Origin: Mycetocola_B reblochoni
GTDB lineage: Bacteria; Actinomycetota; Actinomycetes; Actinomycetales; Microbacteriaceae
Length of the DNA: 64,000 bases
Direction of reading: 5' to 3'
Assembly: GCF_003667525.1 (NCBI RefSeq)
Contig: NZ_RCUW01000005.1
Location: 186,001-250,000 of the forward strand
In this document: positions 37,101 to 46,791 of the stretch, one piece after another
Layout: each line of letters begins with the position of its first letter
Numbering within the stretch: the stretch's first letter is position 1
Made by a program: the position numbers and the translations under genes
The notes under the pieces: model-generated
Seen by the model: only the letters and a program-made list of their open reading frames with translations
Databases searched by the model: none
Told to the model about the DNA's origin: nothing

Positions 37101-37595
37101 GCCGCGGGGGAGCGTCCCGACCAGCTGGCTGGCACGGCCGTCGTCATCCAGCCGCCGCTGTTCGGCCTGCTCGACGACCACGAGCGGATGGTCTCCGACC
37201 TCTGGTCGATGGGGGTGTCGGTCGGGGAGCACCCGGTCGCCCACCTGCGCGGAGGACTGCGCGCCGAGGGGGTCCTCTCGGTCGCCGAGCTCGCCGAGCT
37301 CGCCGGGGCCGAGCAGGGGCGGCGCGTGTGGGCCGCGGGGGTGGTCACGCACCGCCAGCGTCCGGCGACGGCATCGGGGATCACCTTCGTCAACATCGAG
37401 GACGAGACCGGGCTGCTCAACGTCGTGTGTTCCCCGGGGGTGTGGTCGCGGTTCCGGCGCACGGCGCGCACGGCGGCGGCCATGCGGGTGAGGGGGGTCC
37501 TCGAACGCTCGCCCGAGGGCGTCGTCAACCTCGTCGCCGACGAGCTGCAGCCGCTGTCCACCGGGGTGCGCACACGGTCGAGGGACTTCCAGTGA
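34137..37595 (+). CDS. dnaE2: Error-prone DNA polymerase DnaE2
   Basis: C-family polymerase alpha used for damage-induced mutagenesis and lesion bypass. 1,152 residues, somewhat longer than usual (about 1,080). PHP domain at about 60-300 (YAELHAHSSFSFLDGSS; LTDHDGLYGAVRF); polymerase palm with the acidic pair in EEPDIDVDFDAARREEVIQYVY (about 450); fingers and HhH (GLDQVGAVGRATAERI); C-terminal OB fold (AGVVTHRQRPATASGITFVNIEDETG). A Gly/Ser/Ala-rich insertion (about 855-905) precedes the HhH region and accounts for the extra length. It lies 33 bases after imuB. Confidence 0.95.
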   Translation: MGFTNPPMPWSEIERGLSHVSRPGGSVPDGGDGPAFSRKREPYRPPEAAERDASADVPYAELHAHSSFSFLDGSSSPSSLVEAAASLGLTALALTDHDGLYGAVRFAEAAEAHPRLATVFGAELHCGVTGLSAGVPDPEGEHLLLLARGREGYHRLSGIITDGQLAEGAQKGAPLFDLDGVAEQAEGRLIALTGCRKGAVQGALRRGGESEAAAVCRALVERFGADNVLVELCDHGLPEDSARNDALASVAARLGLPVVATTGAHYAGVDDAPLADVLAAVRARRPLAEMEGWLPPGGARRLRSGAEMAERFRRHPGAVAETVRVAEEAAFRLRSATPGLPKELTPDGRTPMDHLRALVWEGAAELYPDMDEPARSRIARELAVIEQKDFPGYFLIVHDIVRFARGRGILCQGRGSAANSAVCYLLRITAVDSIRYRLPFERFLSTLRDEEPDIDVDFDAARREEVIQYVYTRYGRRNAAQVANVISYRPASAVRDAAKALGYSTGQQDAWSTQMERRGSRVDSEDHTIPDELVALGNRMLTLPRHLGIHSGGMVLTDRPVGEVCPIEHARMPGRTVLQWDKDDCAWMGLVKFDLLGLGILSALQHAFDMADEHCGERWDLQSMPKEEPAVYDMLCRADVIGVFQVESRAQMGLLPRLQPRELYDLVIEIAMIRPGPIQGGAVHPYLRRRRGEEPVEYLHPDLVPVLERTLGVPVFQEQLMQMAMIVGGCSGEDADLLRRVMGSKRGQERIESLREKLYAGMAARGIGIEDADRVYATIQAFANFGFAESHSISFALLVYASAWVRLHYPAAFLAALLAAQPMGFYSPQSLIADAKRRGVRVLGPDILRSQAGPALERAEGASSAPTGMPSCLCADPGAAGSAGSSGSAGAEGERPAPFDPAAPDRSAEHRRDGHCAVRLGLDQVGAVGRATAERIVAEREESGPYLDQHDLARRTGLSAAQLEALAAAGAFGGFGSSRREALWTAGQAAGERPDQLAGTAVVIQPPLFGLLDDHERMVSDLWSMGVSVGEHPVAHLRGGLRAEGVLSVAELAELAGAEQGRRVWAAGVVTHRQRPATASGITFVNIEDETGLLNVVCSPGVWSRFRRTARTAAAMRVRGVLERSPEGVVNLVADELQPLSTGVRTRSRDFQ

Positions 37596-37667
37596 CGGGC
37601 GCCGTCGCGCGAGAGGGGCCGGATGCCCGTGGTCGGGCGGCCGCGGGGCTCCGGTTATGCTGTGAGC

Positions 37668-37826
37668 ATGCTCTTCTTCGTCGCGATCGTCCTGTTCCTG
37701 GGCGGGATGTACCTGTTCAGCCTCGCCTTCACCGTTGCGAGCTTCCAGGCGCTGATCTTCTGCCTCGGCCTGCTGCTGATCGTGCTGTCGATCGCGATCC
37801 CCCTCCGGGTGGCCAACCGCCGCTGA
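37668..37826 (+). CDS. Small two-helix membrane protein
   Basis: A 52-residue protein made of two hydrophobic helices (about 2-24 and 26-46) and a basic tail ending VANRR. TATGCT at 37656-37661 sits 7 bases before the ATG at 37668, so the gene may be read from a leaderless transcript. I do not recognise the family; similar tiny membrane proteins are common in actinobacteria and are often missed in annotation. Confidence 0.65.
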   Translation: MLFFVAIVLFLGGMYLFSLAFTVASFQALIFCLGLLLIVLSIAIPLRVANRR

Positions 37827-37884
37827 ATCGCCGACGCTGAACCGCCGACGCTGTACCGTCTGCCGCTCCGCCTCGGCGGCGTGA

Positions 37885-39075
37885 TCAGCCGGCCGTCTCG
37901 CAGCTGCCGCTCGGCACCGTCTTGACCAGGGAGGGCGCCTCGGCCACCACCGGTGTCAGCTCGGCCATGGTCACGGCGTAGGCAATGTCACCCTCCGTGC
38001 GCGAGGTGCCGAAGACGACGCCAGCGACGGCGCCGTCCGTGGTGAGCACAGGGCCGCCCGAGTTGCCCTTCTTGACGCTCGCGGCGAGCGTGTAGGCGTC
38101 GCGCGTGACCGTGTCCGCGCCCGTCGTGCTCAGTGTCAGGGGCCCGGCAGCGAGCACCGATGCACCGCCGACCGCGAGCGGTCCGCCGAGCGGGTGCCCG
38201 GCGACGACGGCCTCGCTGCCGACGCCGAGCGTCGCGCTCAGCGGCAGCGCGGAGGTCTCGGTGCTCTCCACGGCGATGACGGCGAGGTCTGCCTCGGCGT
38301 CCCAGTAGACGACCCTGCCCGCCGAGGGCAGCTCGTTCGGCAGGTCGACGACCGGCCGGTCGACGCCGGCGACGACGTGGGCGTTGGTGACGATCCGGCC
38401 GGGGGCGACGACGAAGCCGCTCCCGGTCATGTTCACCCCGCACTCGGCTGCGGTCCCCGAGATGAGGGCGACCGAGTCGAGCGCGGTCTCGACTCCCTCC
38501 GTCGAGACGTCGACGGCGGGGGCGGCCACGCCGTCGAGCGCGGGCGCGTCGACGGTGTCGACGACCCAGGCCGGTGCCTCGGCGATGAAGGCGTCCCTGG
38601 CCTCCGACAGCGCCGTCGCCAGCGGTGCAGGGGTGAGCCCCTGGATGGTCTGGACGATGCGCGAGCCGGCGACCGCGGGCGTCAGCCACGGCGTGCCGAG
38701 GGCCGTGATCCCGCTGCTGATCAGCAGGATGGTGAGCGCCCCGACGGCGAGCGATGCCGCGGCCCCGGCGAGGCGGTCGATGAGGCCGAGCTTGATCTTG
38801 CGCGCGCCGGTGCGGAACAGCGTCCCGATGATCGAGCCGATCACGGCGCCGCCGGCGACGAGAACGACGGTGGCGGCGATCGCCGCGGGGACGCGCCAGG
38901 AGGGATCGGGGACCCAGCTCATCAGCGCGGGCAGCGTCAGGTAGGTGGCGACCGCGCCGAGCCCGAGACCGGCCAGGCTCCCCAGCACGCGGAAGAATCC
39001 CGACGACCACCCGCGCAGCACCGTGCCCAGCAGCGCGAGCGCGAGCAGGATGTCGATCACGAGCGCAGCGGTCAC
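37885..39075 (-). CDS. MarP-like membrane serine protease (CvpA domain plus trypsin-like domain)
   Basis: A 396-residue protein from the GTG at 39075 (GGAAGGA upstream). Four N-terminal helices of the CvpA type (about 4-20, 30-50, 62-86 and 100-122) anchor a periplasmic chymotrypsin-fold protease with triad His233 (TNAHVV), Asp263 (EADLAVI) and Ser339 (KGNSGGPV). Cys212 and a Cys near the C-terminus (GSCETAG) could form the redox disulfide known in Mycobacterium MarP, which protects against acid and oxidative stress. The role here is inferred from that relative. Confidence 0.9.
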   Translation of the reverse strand: MTAALVIDILLALALLGTVLRGWSSGFFRVLGSLAGLGLGAVATYLTLPALMSWVPDPSWRVPAAIAATVVLVAGGAVIGSIIGTLFRTGARKIKLGLIDRLAGAAASLAVGALTILLISSGITALGTPWLTPAVAGSRIVQTIQGLTPAPLATALSEARDAFIAEAPAWVVDTVDAPALDGVAAPAVDVSTEGVETALDSVALISGTAAECGVNMTGSGFVVAPGRIVTNAHVVAGVDRPVVDLPNELPSAGRVVYWDAEADLAVIAVESTETSALPLSATLGVGSEAVVAGHPLGGPLAVGGASVLAAGPLTLSTTGADTVTRDAYTLAASVKKGNSGGPVLTTDGAVAGVVFGTSRTEGDIAYAVTMAELTPVVAEAPSLVKTVPSGSCETAG

Positions 39076-39202
39076 ACGTGTCCTTCCGGGGTGCCGGGGT
39101 GGGGGAGAGACCATTTTCTCGTACGAGCTTGATGATCACCTGGGTTCGGCCGCGCCCCGGCCGGATCGTGACCTGGCGGTGACCTGGGCCCGCGCCTGCC
39201 CG

Positions 39203-40366
39203 TCAGCGCAGGCGCGTGCCGTCGGCCCAGACGCCCCTGACGCCGAGCTCCGCGTTCAGCAGCACGGCGTCCGCGGCGAGTCCCGGCGTGAGCGCTCCGA
39301 CGCTCCCGTCGACACCGAGGACGCGCGCGGGGACGACGGTGAGGGCGTCGACGGCGTCGACGAGGCTCATGCCGAGCTCCGAGACGGCGCGGCGCAGGGC
39401 GACGTCGAGGGTGTCCGTCGCTCCGGCGAGGGTGCCGTCGGCCAGGCGCGCGACGCCGCGTTCGACGCGGTAGGGGACGCCGGCGAGCCGGTAGCCGCCG
39501 TCCTCCGCCCCCGTCGCCGCGAGGGCGTCCGACACGAAGGCGATCCGCCCGCGGCCCGCGGCGATGAGGAGACGGGCGGTGTCGTCGTGCAGATGGGTGC
39601 CGTCCCCGATCAGCTCGAGCACGACGCGGTCGTCGGCGAGCGCGGCACCGACGGGGCCGGGCTCCCTGGCCGCGATCGGGGCCATGGCGTTCAACGCGTG
39701 GGTGACGAGCCGGGCGCCCGCGGCGATCGCGGCGGCCGTCCGCTCGCCGGTCGCGGCGGTGTGGCCGACGGCGGCGACGACGCCCCGGCCGTGGAGGAGC
39801 CGGATCGCATCCAGGGCGCCGGGCAGCTCGGGGGCCACGGTCACCTGGAGCAGCGCGTCCCCTCCGGCGGTGAGGAGTGCCTCGACGAGCGCGGGCTCGG
39901 GGTCGCGCAGCAGCGTGGCCGCGTGCGCGCCCGAGCGCTCGGCGGAGAGGAAGGGCCCCTCCAGGTGAACACCGAGGACGAGGGGATCGGCCGCGACCGC
40001 GTGGCGCAGTTCGCGCAGGCGTGCGAGCAGGTCCTCGACGGGCGCCGTGGCGAGCGAGACGACGCTGCGGGTGGTGCCCGCGGCGCGGTGGGGGGCCAGC
40101 GCGGCCCGGAGGTCCGCTCCGGGCGCGGAGACGTCGATGCCTGCCCCGCCGTGGCAGTGCAGGTCGACGAAACCGGGGGTGAGGGTCATCCCCTCGGCGT
40201 CGACGATCTCGGCGGGTGAGGAGCCCCGGTCTGTGGCCGTCGTCCAGCCGGTCCCCGTCCCCCTCTCGCGAATGCGTCCGTCGTCGAAGAGCAGCCAGGC
40301 ATCCTCGGTGACGACGCCGTCGCTGATCGCCCGGACGGAGTGGATGAGGGTGCGCGGCGCGGTCAC
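39203..40366 (-). CDS. nagA: N-acetylglucosamine-6-phosphate deacetylase
   Basis: Removes acetate from GlcNAc-6-P in amino-sugar and cell-wall recycling. 387 residues, normal. Amidohydrolase signatures: GFVDLHCHGGAGIDV (metal-site His pair), LGVHLEGPFLSAERSGAH (Glu ligand), GHTAATGE and THALNAMAPIAAREPG, and catalytic Asp in FVSDALAATG. The start codon overlaps the stop of the upstream SRAP gene by 4 bases; no nagB or transporter is next to it. Confidence 0.94.
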   Translation of the reverse strand: MTAPRTLIHSVRAISDGVVTEDAWLLFDDGRIRERGTGTGWTTATDRGSSPAEIVDAEGMTLTPGFVDLHCHGGAGIDVSAPGADLRAALAPHRAAGTTRSVVSLATAPVEDLLARLRELRHAVAADPLVLGVHLEGPFLSAERSGAHAATLLRDPEPALVEALLTAGGDALLQVTVAPELPGALDAIRLLHGRGVVAAVGHTAATGERTAAAIAAGARLVTHALNAMAPIAAREPGPVGAALADDRVVLELIGDGTHLHDDTARLLIAAGRGRIAFVSDALAATGAEDGGYRLAGVPYRVERGVARLADGTLAGATDTLDVALRRAVSELGMSLVDAVDALTVVPARVLGVDGSVGALTPGLAADAVLLNAELGVRGVWADGTRLR

Positions 40367-41171
40367 GGTGCGCCCGTCGTCGCCGGGCGTCCCGGCGTGC
40401 CGGTCCCCGTCGTCTCCGGTCCCGCCGCAGCGTCCGGTCCCGCCGCAGCGTCGGGTCCCGCCGCGGCGTCCGGGAGCGGACGGAGCAGCGCGGGGCCGTC
40501 ACCCCGCAGCGGCGCGACGGGGAAGGAGAGCAGCGACCGGGCCAGGGGCGCGGCGGCCGCGACGACCTCGTCGACGAGCGCGGCGTCGCCGTGGATCGCG
40601 GGGTCGATCCAGTCCCGGACGAGCGCGCCGGGGAGGATCAGCGGCGTGCGGTCGTGCAGCGCGGCGATCGGCCCGACCGCCTGACGCGTGATGACGGTCG
40701 CGGTCAGCCGCCACGGGCTCTCCCGGTCGGGCCGCCACCACGAGTACAGTCCGGCCATCGCGAGGGGGCGTCGTCGGGGGCGTGGACGACGTGGGGGATC
40801 CGGGAACCCTTCGGGCCCGACCATTCGTAGTACGCGCTCGCGGGGATGACGCAGCGGTGCGCGGCCACGGCGCCGCTCCAGCTGCGCGTGGTGGTCAGCG
40901 TCTCGGCCCTGGCGTTGAAGGTGGGGTAGCTCAGCCGCGGCGTCGTCGCCCACGGGGGCAGGAGCGACCACAGCCCCTCCAGGACGCGGGGGGCGACGGC
41001 CCCGCCCGGCCGCAGGGCCGTCTCCAGGAGCACGGCGATGCTCTGGCCGGGGGAGATGTTCCAGGACGGCCGCCAGCCCTCGGGCGCCCAGGAGTGGGGG
41101 GTGTTCCCGTCGAGGACCCACTCCGTGATCATCTCGTCGACGCGGTCGTCGAGGGCGAATCGTCCGCACAT
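40363..41171 (-). pseudogene. SRAP-family protein (YedK/HMCES-like), split by a single-base frameshift
   Basis: SRAP proteins crosslink to abasic sites in single-stranded DNA through Cys2. The N-terminal part (41171 to about 40768) reads MCGRFALDD with Cys2, YPTFNARAET (catalytic Asn) and IPASAYYEW (Glu). At a run of five Cs (minus strand; 40764-40768) the frame shifts. After the run the family sequence goes on in the next frame (AMAGLYSWWRP, then LHDRTPLILP with the active-site His). One extra C restores the full protein of about 268 residues. As written, the product stops at 40704. The end of the restored frame carries an Ala/Gly/Pro-rich tail. Real mutation or sequencing error cannot be decided here. 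Confidence 0.8.
40416..40469 (-). repeat. Three 18-bp tandem repeats in the SRAP gene tail
   Basis: Units at 40416-40433, 40434-40451 and 40452-40469, almost identical, encoding repeats of GPDAAA in the C-terminal tail of the SRAP reading frame just before nagA. Confidence 0.8.
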
Positions 41172-41229
41172 GCCTTCAGACTAGGGCCAGCGCTCGTGCG
41201 CGGCGAGCGCCGTCGTCCGGCCGCCGGTG

Positions 41230-41367
41230 TCAGAGCGTGGTGAGGGAGACGAGTCGCCAGCCCTCGGGGACCTGCTCCTCGGCCAGGCGGCGGACCTCGT
41301 CCAGGTCGTCGCCCTCGACGAGGAAGGTGCGTGTCTCCGCAGGGCCAAGGACGACGGTCAGCTTCAT
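41230..41367 (-). CDS. Small conserved-looking hypothetical protein, 45 residues
   Basis: Starts MKLTVVLGPAETRTFLVEG and ends PEGWRLVSLTTL. The amphipathic beta-alpha-beta-like pattern and the GWRLVSL end look like a small folded protein rather than a chance frame. I cannot name the family. It lies between SRAP and the idnD terminator. Confidence 0.5.
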   Translation of the reverse strand: MKLTVVLGPAETRTFLVEGDDLDEVRRLAEEQVPEGWRLVSLTTL

Positions 41368-41445
41368 GACTCCAGGGTACCGGCCCGGGTGTCGCGGGCA
41401 GGGCGGTCGGCGGGTCGCCGCACCCGGCGCGGCCGGTCGCCGGAC

Positions 41446-41484
41446 GTGCCGGAGCCCGCCCCCGGCGGGGACGGGCTCCGGCAC
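41446..41484 (-). terminator. Terminator of the idonate/gluconate operon
   Basis: A perfect 13-bp stem (41446-41458 with 41472-41484) with a 13-base loop, 12 bases after the idnD stop. Confidence 0.8.
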
Positions 41485-41496
41485 GGATCGTCAGCG

Positions 41497-42522
41497 TCAG
41501 CCGCGGACGTCCTCGGGCCACACGGCCACGACGACCTTGCCCGACGCCGAGGAGTCACGGGCGAAGCCGAAGGCGGCGAGCGTGTCGTCGGCCGGGACCT
41601 CGTGCGTGATGACGTCCTCGATCCCCGGGACGGCGTCGAGGAGCTCGATCGCCGCATCGATCTCGTCGTTGAAGCGGAAGGTGCCGAACACCGACAGCTC
41701 CTTGGAGATGAAGGGCGCCAGGTTGACCGGACGCGGCTCGTTCGGAACCATCCCCACCTGGACGACCGTGCCGGCGATGCGGGCGGCGGCGAACGCCGCT
41801 GAGACGGAGGCAGCGACGCCCGAGCACTCCAGGACGACGTCGTACGCGGACGCGGGGATCGCGTCGCGCGTCACGTTGAACCCGGCCGAGGCGCCGAGCG
41901 CCGCCGCACGGGCGAGCGGCCCGTCGAGCACGTCGGTCGCGTGGACCTCCGCGGCGCCGGCGGCGACGGCCGCGGCGACCGAGAGCAGGCCGATCGGGCC
42001 CGAGCCGGTGACGAGGACCCGCTTGCCCTCGACCGACCCGGCCTTGGACAGCCCGTGCAGGGCGACGGCGAGCGGCTCGGCGAGCACGGCGCGGCGGACC
42101 GGAAGGGTCGGCGGGAGCACCCGCACCATTCCGCGGTCCACGAGCAGGTACTCGCTCAGCGCGCCCTGGGTGTGCGGCGTGGTCGAGGCGCTGCCGAGGT
42201 AGGCGCCGTTCGGCCACAGGTGACGCTTGCCCTCCAGCTCGGGTGTGGGCGTGCCGAAGGTGGCGGGGTGCACGGTCACGGGCGTGCCGACCGCCAGCTC
42301 GCCGCTCGGGTCGAGGTCGACCCGGCCGGACACCTCGTGGCCGGGGATGAGCGGCTCCGCGACGACGAAGGCCCCGTTGGCTCCCTCGTAGTAGTAGTGC
42401 AGGTCGGACCCGCAGATCCCCACGTAGTCGACCCGGATCCTGAGCTGGCCCTCGCCCGGCTCGGGGGTCGGCGTCTCGCGGAGGCTGAGGTCCTCTTTGC
42501 CGTTGATGAACGCTGCGCGCAT
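41497..42522 (-). CDS. idnD: L-idonate 5-dehydrogenase (zinc alcohol dehydrogenase family)
   Basis: Oxidises L-idonate to 5-keto-D-gluconate with NAD(P). 341 residues. GroES-like domain with catalytic-zinc ligands Cys38 (GICGSDLHYY) and His/Glu in PGHEVSG (about 63-65), and Rossmann motif VTGSGPIGLL (about 168-177). The loop that in many relatives holds four cysteines for structural zinc here reads ATFGTPTPELEGKRH without cysteine. Last gene of a gntP-gno-idnD operon, 33 bases after gno. Confidence 0.85.
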   Translation of the reverse strand: MRAAFINGKEDLSLRETPTPEPGEGQLRIRVDYVGICGSDLHYYYEGANGAFVVAEPLIPGHEVSGRVDLDPSGELAVGTPVTVHPATFGTPTPELEGKRHLWPNGAYLGSASTTPHTQGALSEYLLVDRGMVRVLPPTLPVRRAVLAEPLAVALHGLSKAGSVEGKRVLVTGSGPIGLLSVAAAVAAGAAEVHATDVLDGPLARAAALGASAGFNVTRDAIPASAYDVVLECSGVAASVSAAFAAARIAGTVVQVGMVPNEPRPVNLAPFISKELSVFGTFRFNDEIDAAIELLDAVPGIEDVITHEVPADDTLAAFGFARDSSASGKVVVAVWPEDVRG

Positions 42523-42555
42523 GGCGCCCTCCTGTTCCTGTTCGTGCTTCTCGGG

Positions 42556-43320
42556 TCAGACGACCGCGGTCATGCCGCCGTCGACGAAGATGTTCTGCCC
42601 GGACACGAAGCTGGACGCGTCCGAGCTGAGGAAGATCAGCGCGCCCCTGAGCTCGTCGAAGGAGCCCCAGCGGTGGGCGGGGGTCCTGTTGACCAGCCAC
42701 TCGTTGAACGCGGGGTCCCCGACGAGGGCCGTGTTCATCTCGGTGGCGAAGTAGCCGGGCGAGATGGCGTTGACCTGGATGTTGTGCCTGGCCAGGTCGG
42801 CGGCCATGCCGCGGGTCAGCTGCACGACGCTGCCCTTCGTCGCCGAGTAGGGCGCGATCGTCTGGCGGGCCAGCAGCGACTGGACGGAGCCGATGTTGAC
42901 GATCTTGCCCGAGCCCCTGGCGATCATGGCCGGGGCGAGGAAGCGGGACACGTAGAACACCCCGCTGAGGTTGGCGGCGACGATCGCGTCCCAGTCGGCG
43001 ACGTCGAACTCGGCGAACGGGGCCCGGCGCTGCAGGCCCGCGTTGTTGACGAGGATGTCGGGCACGCCGACCGTCTCGACGAGGTCGGCGACGGCCGCTT
43101 CGACGGCGTCGGCGTCGGTCACGTCGACGAGCACGGTGTGCACGGGATGCTCCGACTTCTCGGCGACGAGCTGGCGGCTGCGCTCCACCGCCTCCGCGTC
43201 GCGGCCGTGCACGATGACGCGTGCGCCGGCCTCGGCGAGGGCGAGGGCGAGGGCCTGGCCGAGGCCCCGCGAGGATCCGGTGACGAGCGCGAGCTTGCCC
43301 GCGACGCTGAAGAGCTCCAT
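42556..43320 (-). CDS. gno: Gluconate 5-dehydrogenase (short-chain dehydrogenase)
   Basis: Reduces 5-keto-D-gluconate to D-gluconate, the second step of idonate use. 254 residues, standard SDR. Cofactor motif TGSSRGLGQALA (about 15-26), NNAG (about 91-94), and catalytic Ser/Tyr/Lys in GSVQSLLARQTIAPYSATKG. The end DGGMTAVV is typical. Same operon as gntP and idnD. Confidence 0.85.
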   Translation of the reverse strand: MELFSVAGKLALVTGSSRGLGQALALALAEAGARVIVHGRDAEAVERSRQLVAEKSEHPVHTVLVDVTDADAVEAAVADLVETVGVPDILVNNAGLQRRAPFAEFDVADWDAIVAANLSGVFYVSRFLAPAMIARGSGKIVNIGSVQSLLARQTIAPYSATKGSVVQLTRGMAADLARHNIQVNAISPGYFATEMNTALVGDPAFNEWLVNRTPAHRWGSFDELRGALIFLSSDASSFVSGQNIFVDGGMTAVV

Positions 43321-43351
43321 GGTGTCCTGTCTCCTGTGCTGATCGGTGGGT

Positions 43352-44743
<1,392 letters not shown>

Positions 44744-44878
44744 GGGGATCTCCGTTGATGAATGGAATGTTCGGGTCGTGCGTTCGGTCGCCGGGACGGA
44801 CCGCGGGCCGGCGATCGGACGGGGCGGCCGTCGTGGCCGGTCGTCGTCAGGCTCCTGAGAGCATTTCACAAAGATCGT

Positions 44879-44889
44879 ACGTAATACAA
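44879..44889 (-). promoter_or_regulatory. Possible GntR/FadR-type operator before the idonate operon
   Basis: On the minus strand TTGTATTACGT fits the FadR-subgroup pattern TNGTNNNACNA at all but the last base. It lies in the only AT-rich stretch (about 44866-44910) upstream of gntP. No GntR gene is in the window. Confidence 0.4.
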
Positions 44890-44925
44890 GTTGTCATCGT
44901 ACTTATCACCGTGGCGTGGTCCGCG

Positions 44926-45690
44926 TCAGAGGAACGCCGAGGCGACCGCGACGGCGGCGGCGAGGACGAGGGCGGACAGGACGAGCGACTCGTAGCGCGC
45001 CGCGTCGAGCCGGCCGAACAGGCGTGAGCCGAGCAGGTACCCCGCGCAGGCCGCGAGCGCGGGCCAGACGATCCCCGCCGGAACGGCGAACGTCCCGGCC
45101 GCCAGCAGTGCGGCGACGCTGATCGGCGCGCGGACGAGGTTCACGGCGACCAGGGTGTCCCTGATGCTCGACGGATCGCTCAGCCGGCGGGTCAGGTAGA
45201 GCACCGTCGGCGGGCCCGCGAGCGTGGTCGAGGTCCCGAGCGTGCCCGAGGCGAACCCGGCCGCCGCGCCCCACCCCCACGAGACCGGGCGCGATGCACG
45301 GGGCGCCCGCCTCTGCAGCACACGGTGCGCGACGGCGAGGACGACGGCCGCGGCGACGACGAGCAGGAGCGCGCGCTGCGGCAGGACGCTCAGCAGCCAC
45401 GCGCCCAGCACCAGGCCGGGCACCGACGAGAGCACGAGCACGGCGACCTCGCGCGGCGCCGCACGCCTGCTCCCCGTGCGGCGAACCAGCAGGATGAGCA
45501 CGTCGACCGCCGTGCCGCAGATGATGATCGTGCTGACCGCCTCGGGGCCGCCGAACACGGCGGTCAGCACGGGGGCGCTGAGGATGGCGAAACCGAAGCC
45601 CGTGGTGGTCTGCAGGACCGCGCTGGCGAACATGATCAGGACGAGCAGGGCGGTCGTGCCGGGCTCGGGGATCGCCAGGAGGTGGTCCAT
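44926..45690 (-). CDS. TSUP-family (TauE/SafE) membrane transporter
   Basis: A 254-residue protein with about eight helices. TSUP signatures are TTTGFGFAILSAPVL in the first half and GAAAGFASGTLGTSTTLAGPPTVLYL in the second, the two inverted-repeat halves of the family. Relatives move small organosulfur or carboxylate anions. It is the last gene of the minus-strand fructan series, 80 bp after the fructokinase; its link to fructan use is unclear. Start ATG at 45690. Confidence 0.85.
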   Translation of the reverse strand: MDHLLAIPEPGTTALLVLIMFASAVLQTTTGFGFAILSAPVLTAVFGGPEAVSTIIICGTAVDVLILLVRRTGSRRAAPREVAVLVLSSVPGLVLGAWLLSVLPQRALLLVVAAAVVLAVAHRVLQRRAPRASRPVSWGWGAAAGFASGTLGTSTTLAGPPTVLYLTRRLSDPSSIRDTLVAVNLVRAPISVAALLAAGTFAVPAGIVWPALAACAGYLLGSRLFGRLDAARYESLVLSALVLAAAVAVASAFL

Positions 45691-45770
45691 GCCCCCACGA
45701 TAGCGACGCCGCCGTCCGCGGCCCGGTGCCTCGCTCCGCGCTGTCCCGGGGTGCGCGGCGGGCGCGCCGG

Positions 45771-46745
45771 TCAGCCGTCGGTGCGCGCCCCCTGGCCGGT
45801 GGAGGGCACGGCCGCATCGAGCTCGGCGCGCGTGGGCGGCTCGGCCCCCGCACGGCTCACGGTGACGGCGGCGGCCGCCGCGGCCCGGCGGAGCACGGCG
45901 GCGATGTCGGCGGTCGCGAGGGCGGTGAGCCGGTCGGCCGCCCCGGGGCCGGACACCCCGAGCGTGAGCAGCCCGTCCAGCAGCGCCCCCATGAGCGTGT
46001 CGCCGGCGCCGACGGTGTCGACCACGTCCACCGGAACCCCGGCGATCTCGACGTCGACGCCGCGGTGGACGGCGAACGCACCTCCCGCGCCGAGCGTCAC
46101 CACGACGAGCGCCGCGCCCTCCTCCGCCCACGCCCTGGCCACTGCCCGGGGGTCGGCCCCGGGGTGCAGCCAGGCCACGTCCTCGTCGCTGGCCTTGACG
46201 ACGGCGCTCCGGGCGCGGAGCAGGCGCACGCGCTCCCTCACCGCATCCGCGCCGTCGTCGGGGATCAGCAGGGGACGGATGTTCGGGTCGAAGCTGATCA
46301 GCGCCGTCCCCGTGGCGGCGTCGACGGCCGCCGCGACGGTGGCCGCGTCCGGATCGAGGAGCGAGGAGATCGAGCCGACGTGCAGGACCTCCGCGGCGGT
46401 GGGGCCGTCGGATCGCAGCCGTGCGGACAGGACGAAGGTGTACTGCGCCGCGCCGTCGGAGCCGAGGACGGCTGTCGCCGTGGACGTCCGCTGCGAGCGG
46501 AGGCCGCGCACGGTCACCCCGGAGGCCGTCAGCCAGTCCGCCACCCGCGTGCCGCGTGCATCCTCGCCGAGCGCGGTCAGCAGCTGCGGCGACCGGCCGA
46601 GCCGCCCGAGGGTGAGTGCCACGTTCGCCGGGCTTCCGCCCGGGGACTCGGTGACGCTGCCGTCGGGGCGGTGGACGACGTCGACGAGCGCCTCGCCCAC
46701 GACGAGCGTGACCGGGCCGGCGGCGGGGAGGGACGGATCGGGCAA
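45771..46745 (-). CDS. PfkB-family sugar kinase, probable fructokinase
   Basis: A 324-residue ribokinase-fold kinase. N-terminal GEALVDVV and PGGSPANVALTLGRLG, and the C-terminal signature VDTVGAGDTLMGALLDGLL with the catalytic Asp in GAGD. This pattern fits fructokinases of the ScrK group. The start codon is TTG at 46745 with GGAG 5 bases upstream; no nearby ATG or GTG gives a better fit. Its place at the end of a fructan operon supports phosphorylation of free fructose. Confidence 0.88.
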   Translation of the reverse strand: MPDPSLPAAGPVTLVVGEALVDVVHRPDGSVTESPGGSPANVALTLGRLGRSPQLLTALGEDARGTRVADWLTASGVTVRGLRSQRTSTATAVLGSDGAAQYTFVLSARLRSDGPTAAEVLHVGSISSLLDPDAATVAAAVDAATGTALISFDPNIRPLLIPDDGADAVRERVRLLRARSAVVKASDEDVAWLHPGADPRAVARAWAEEGAALVVVTLGAGGAFAVHRGVDVEIAGVPVDVVDTVGAGDTLMGALLDGLLTLGVSGPGAADRLTALATADIAAVLRRAAAAAAVTVSRAGAEPPTRAELDAAVPSTGQGARTDG

Positions 46746-46757
46746 CGGGACTCCAGG

Positions 46758-46788
<31 letters not shown>

Positions 46789-46791
46789 GGC

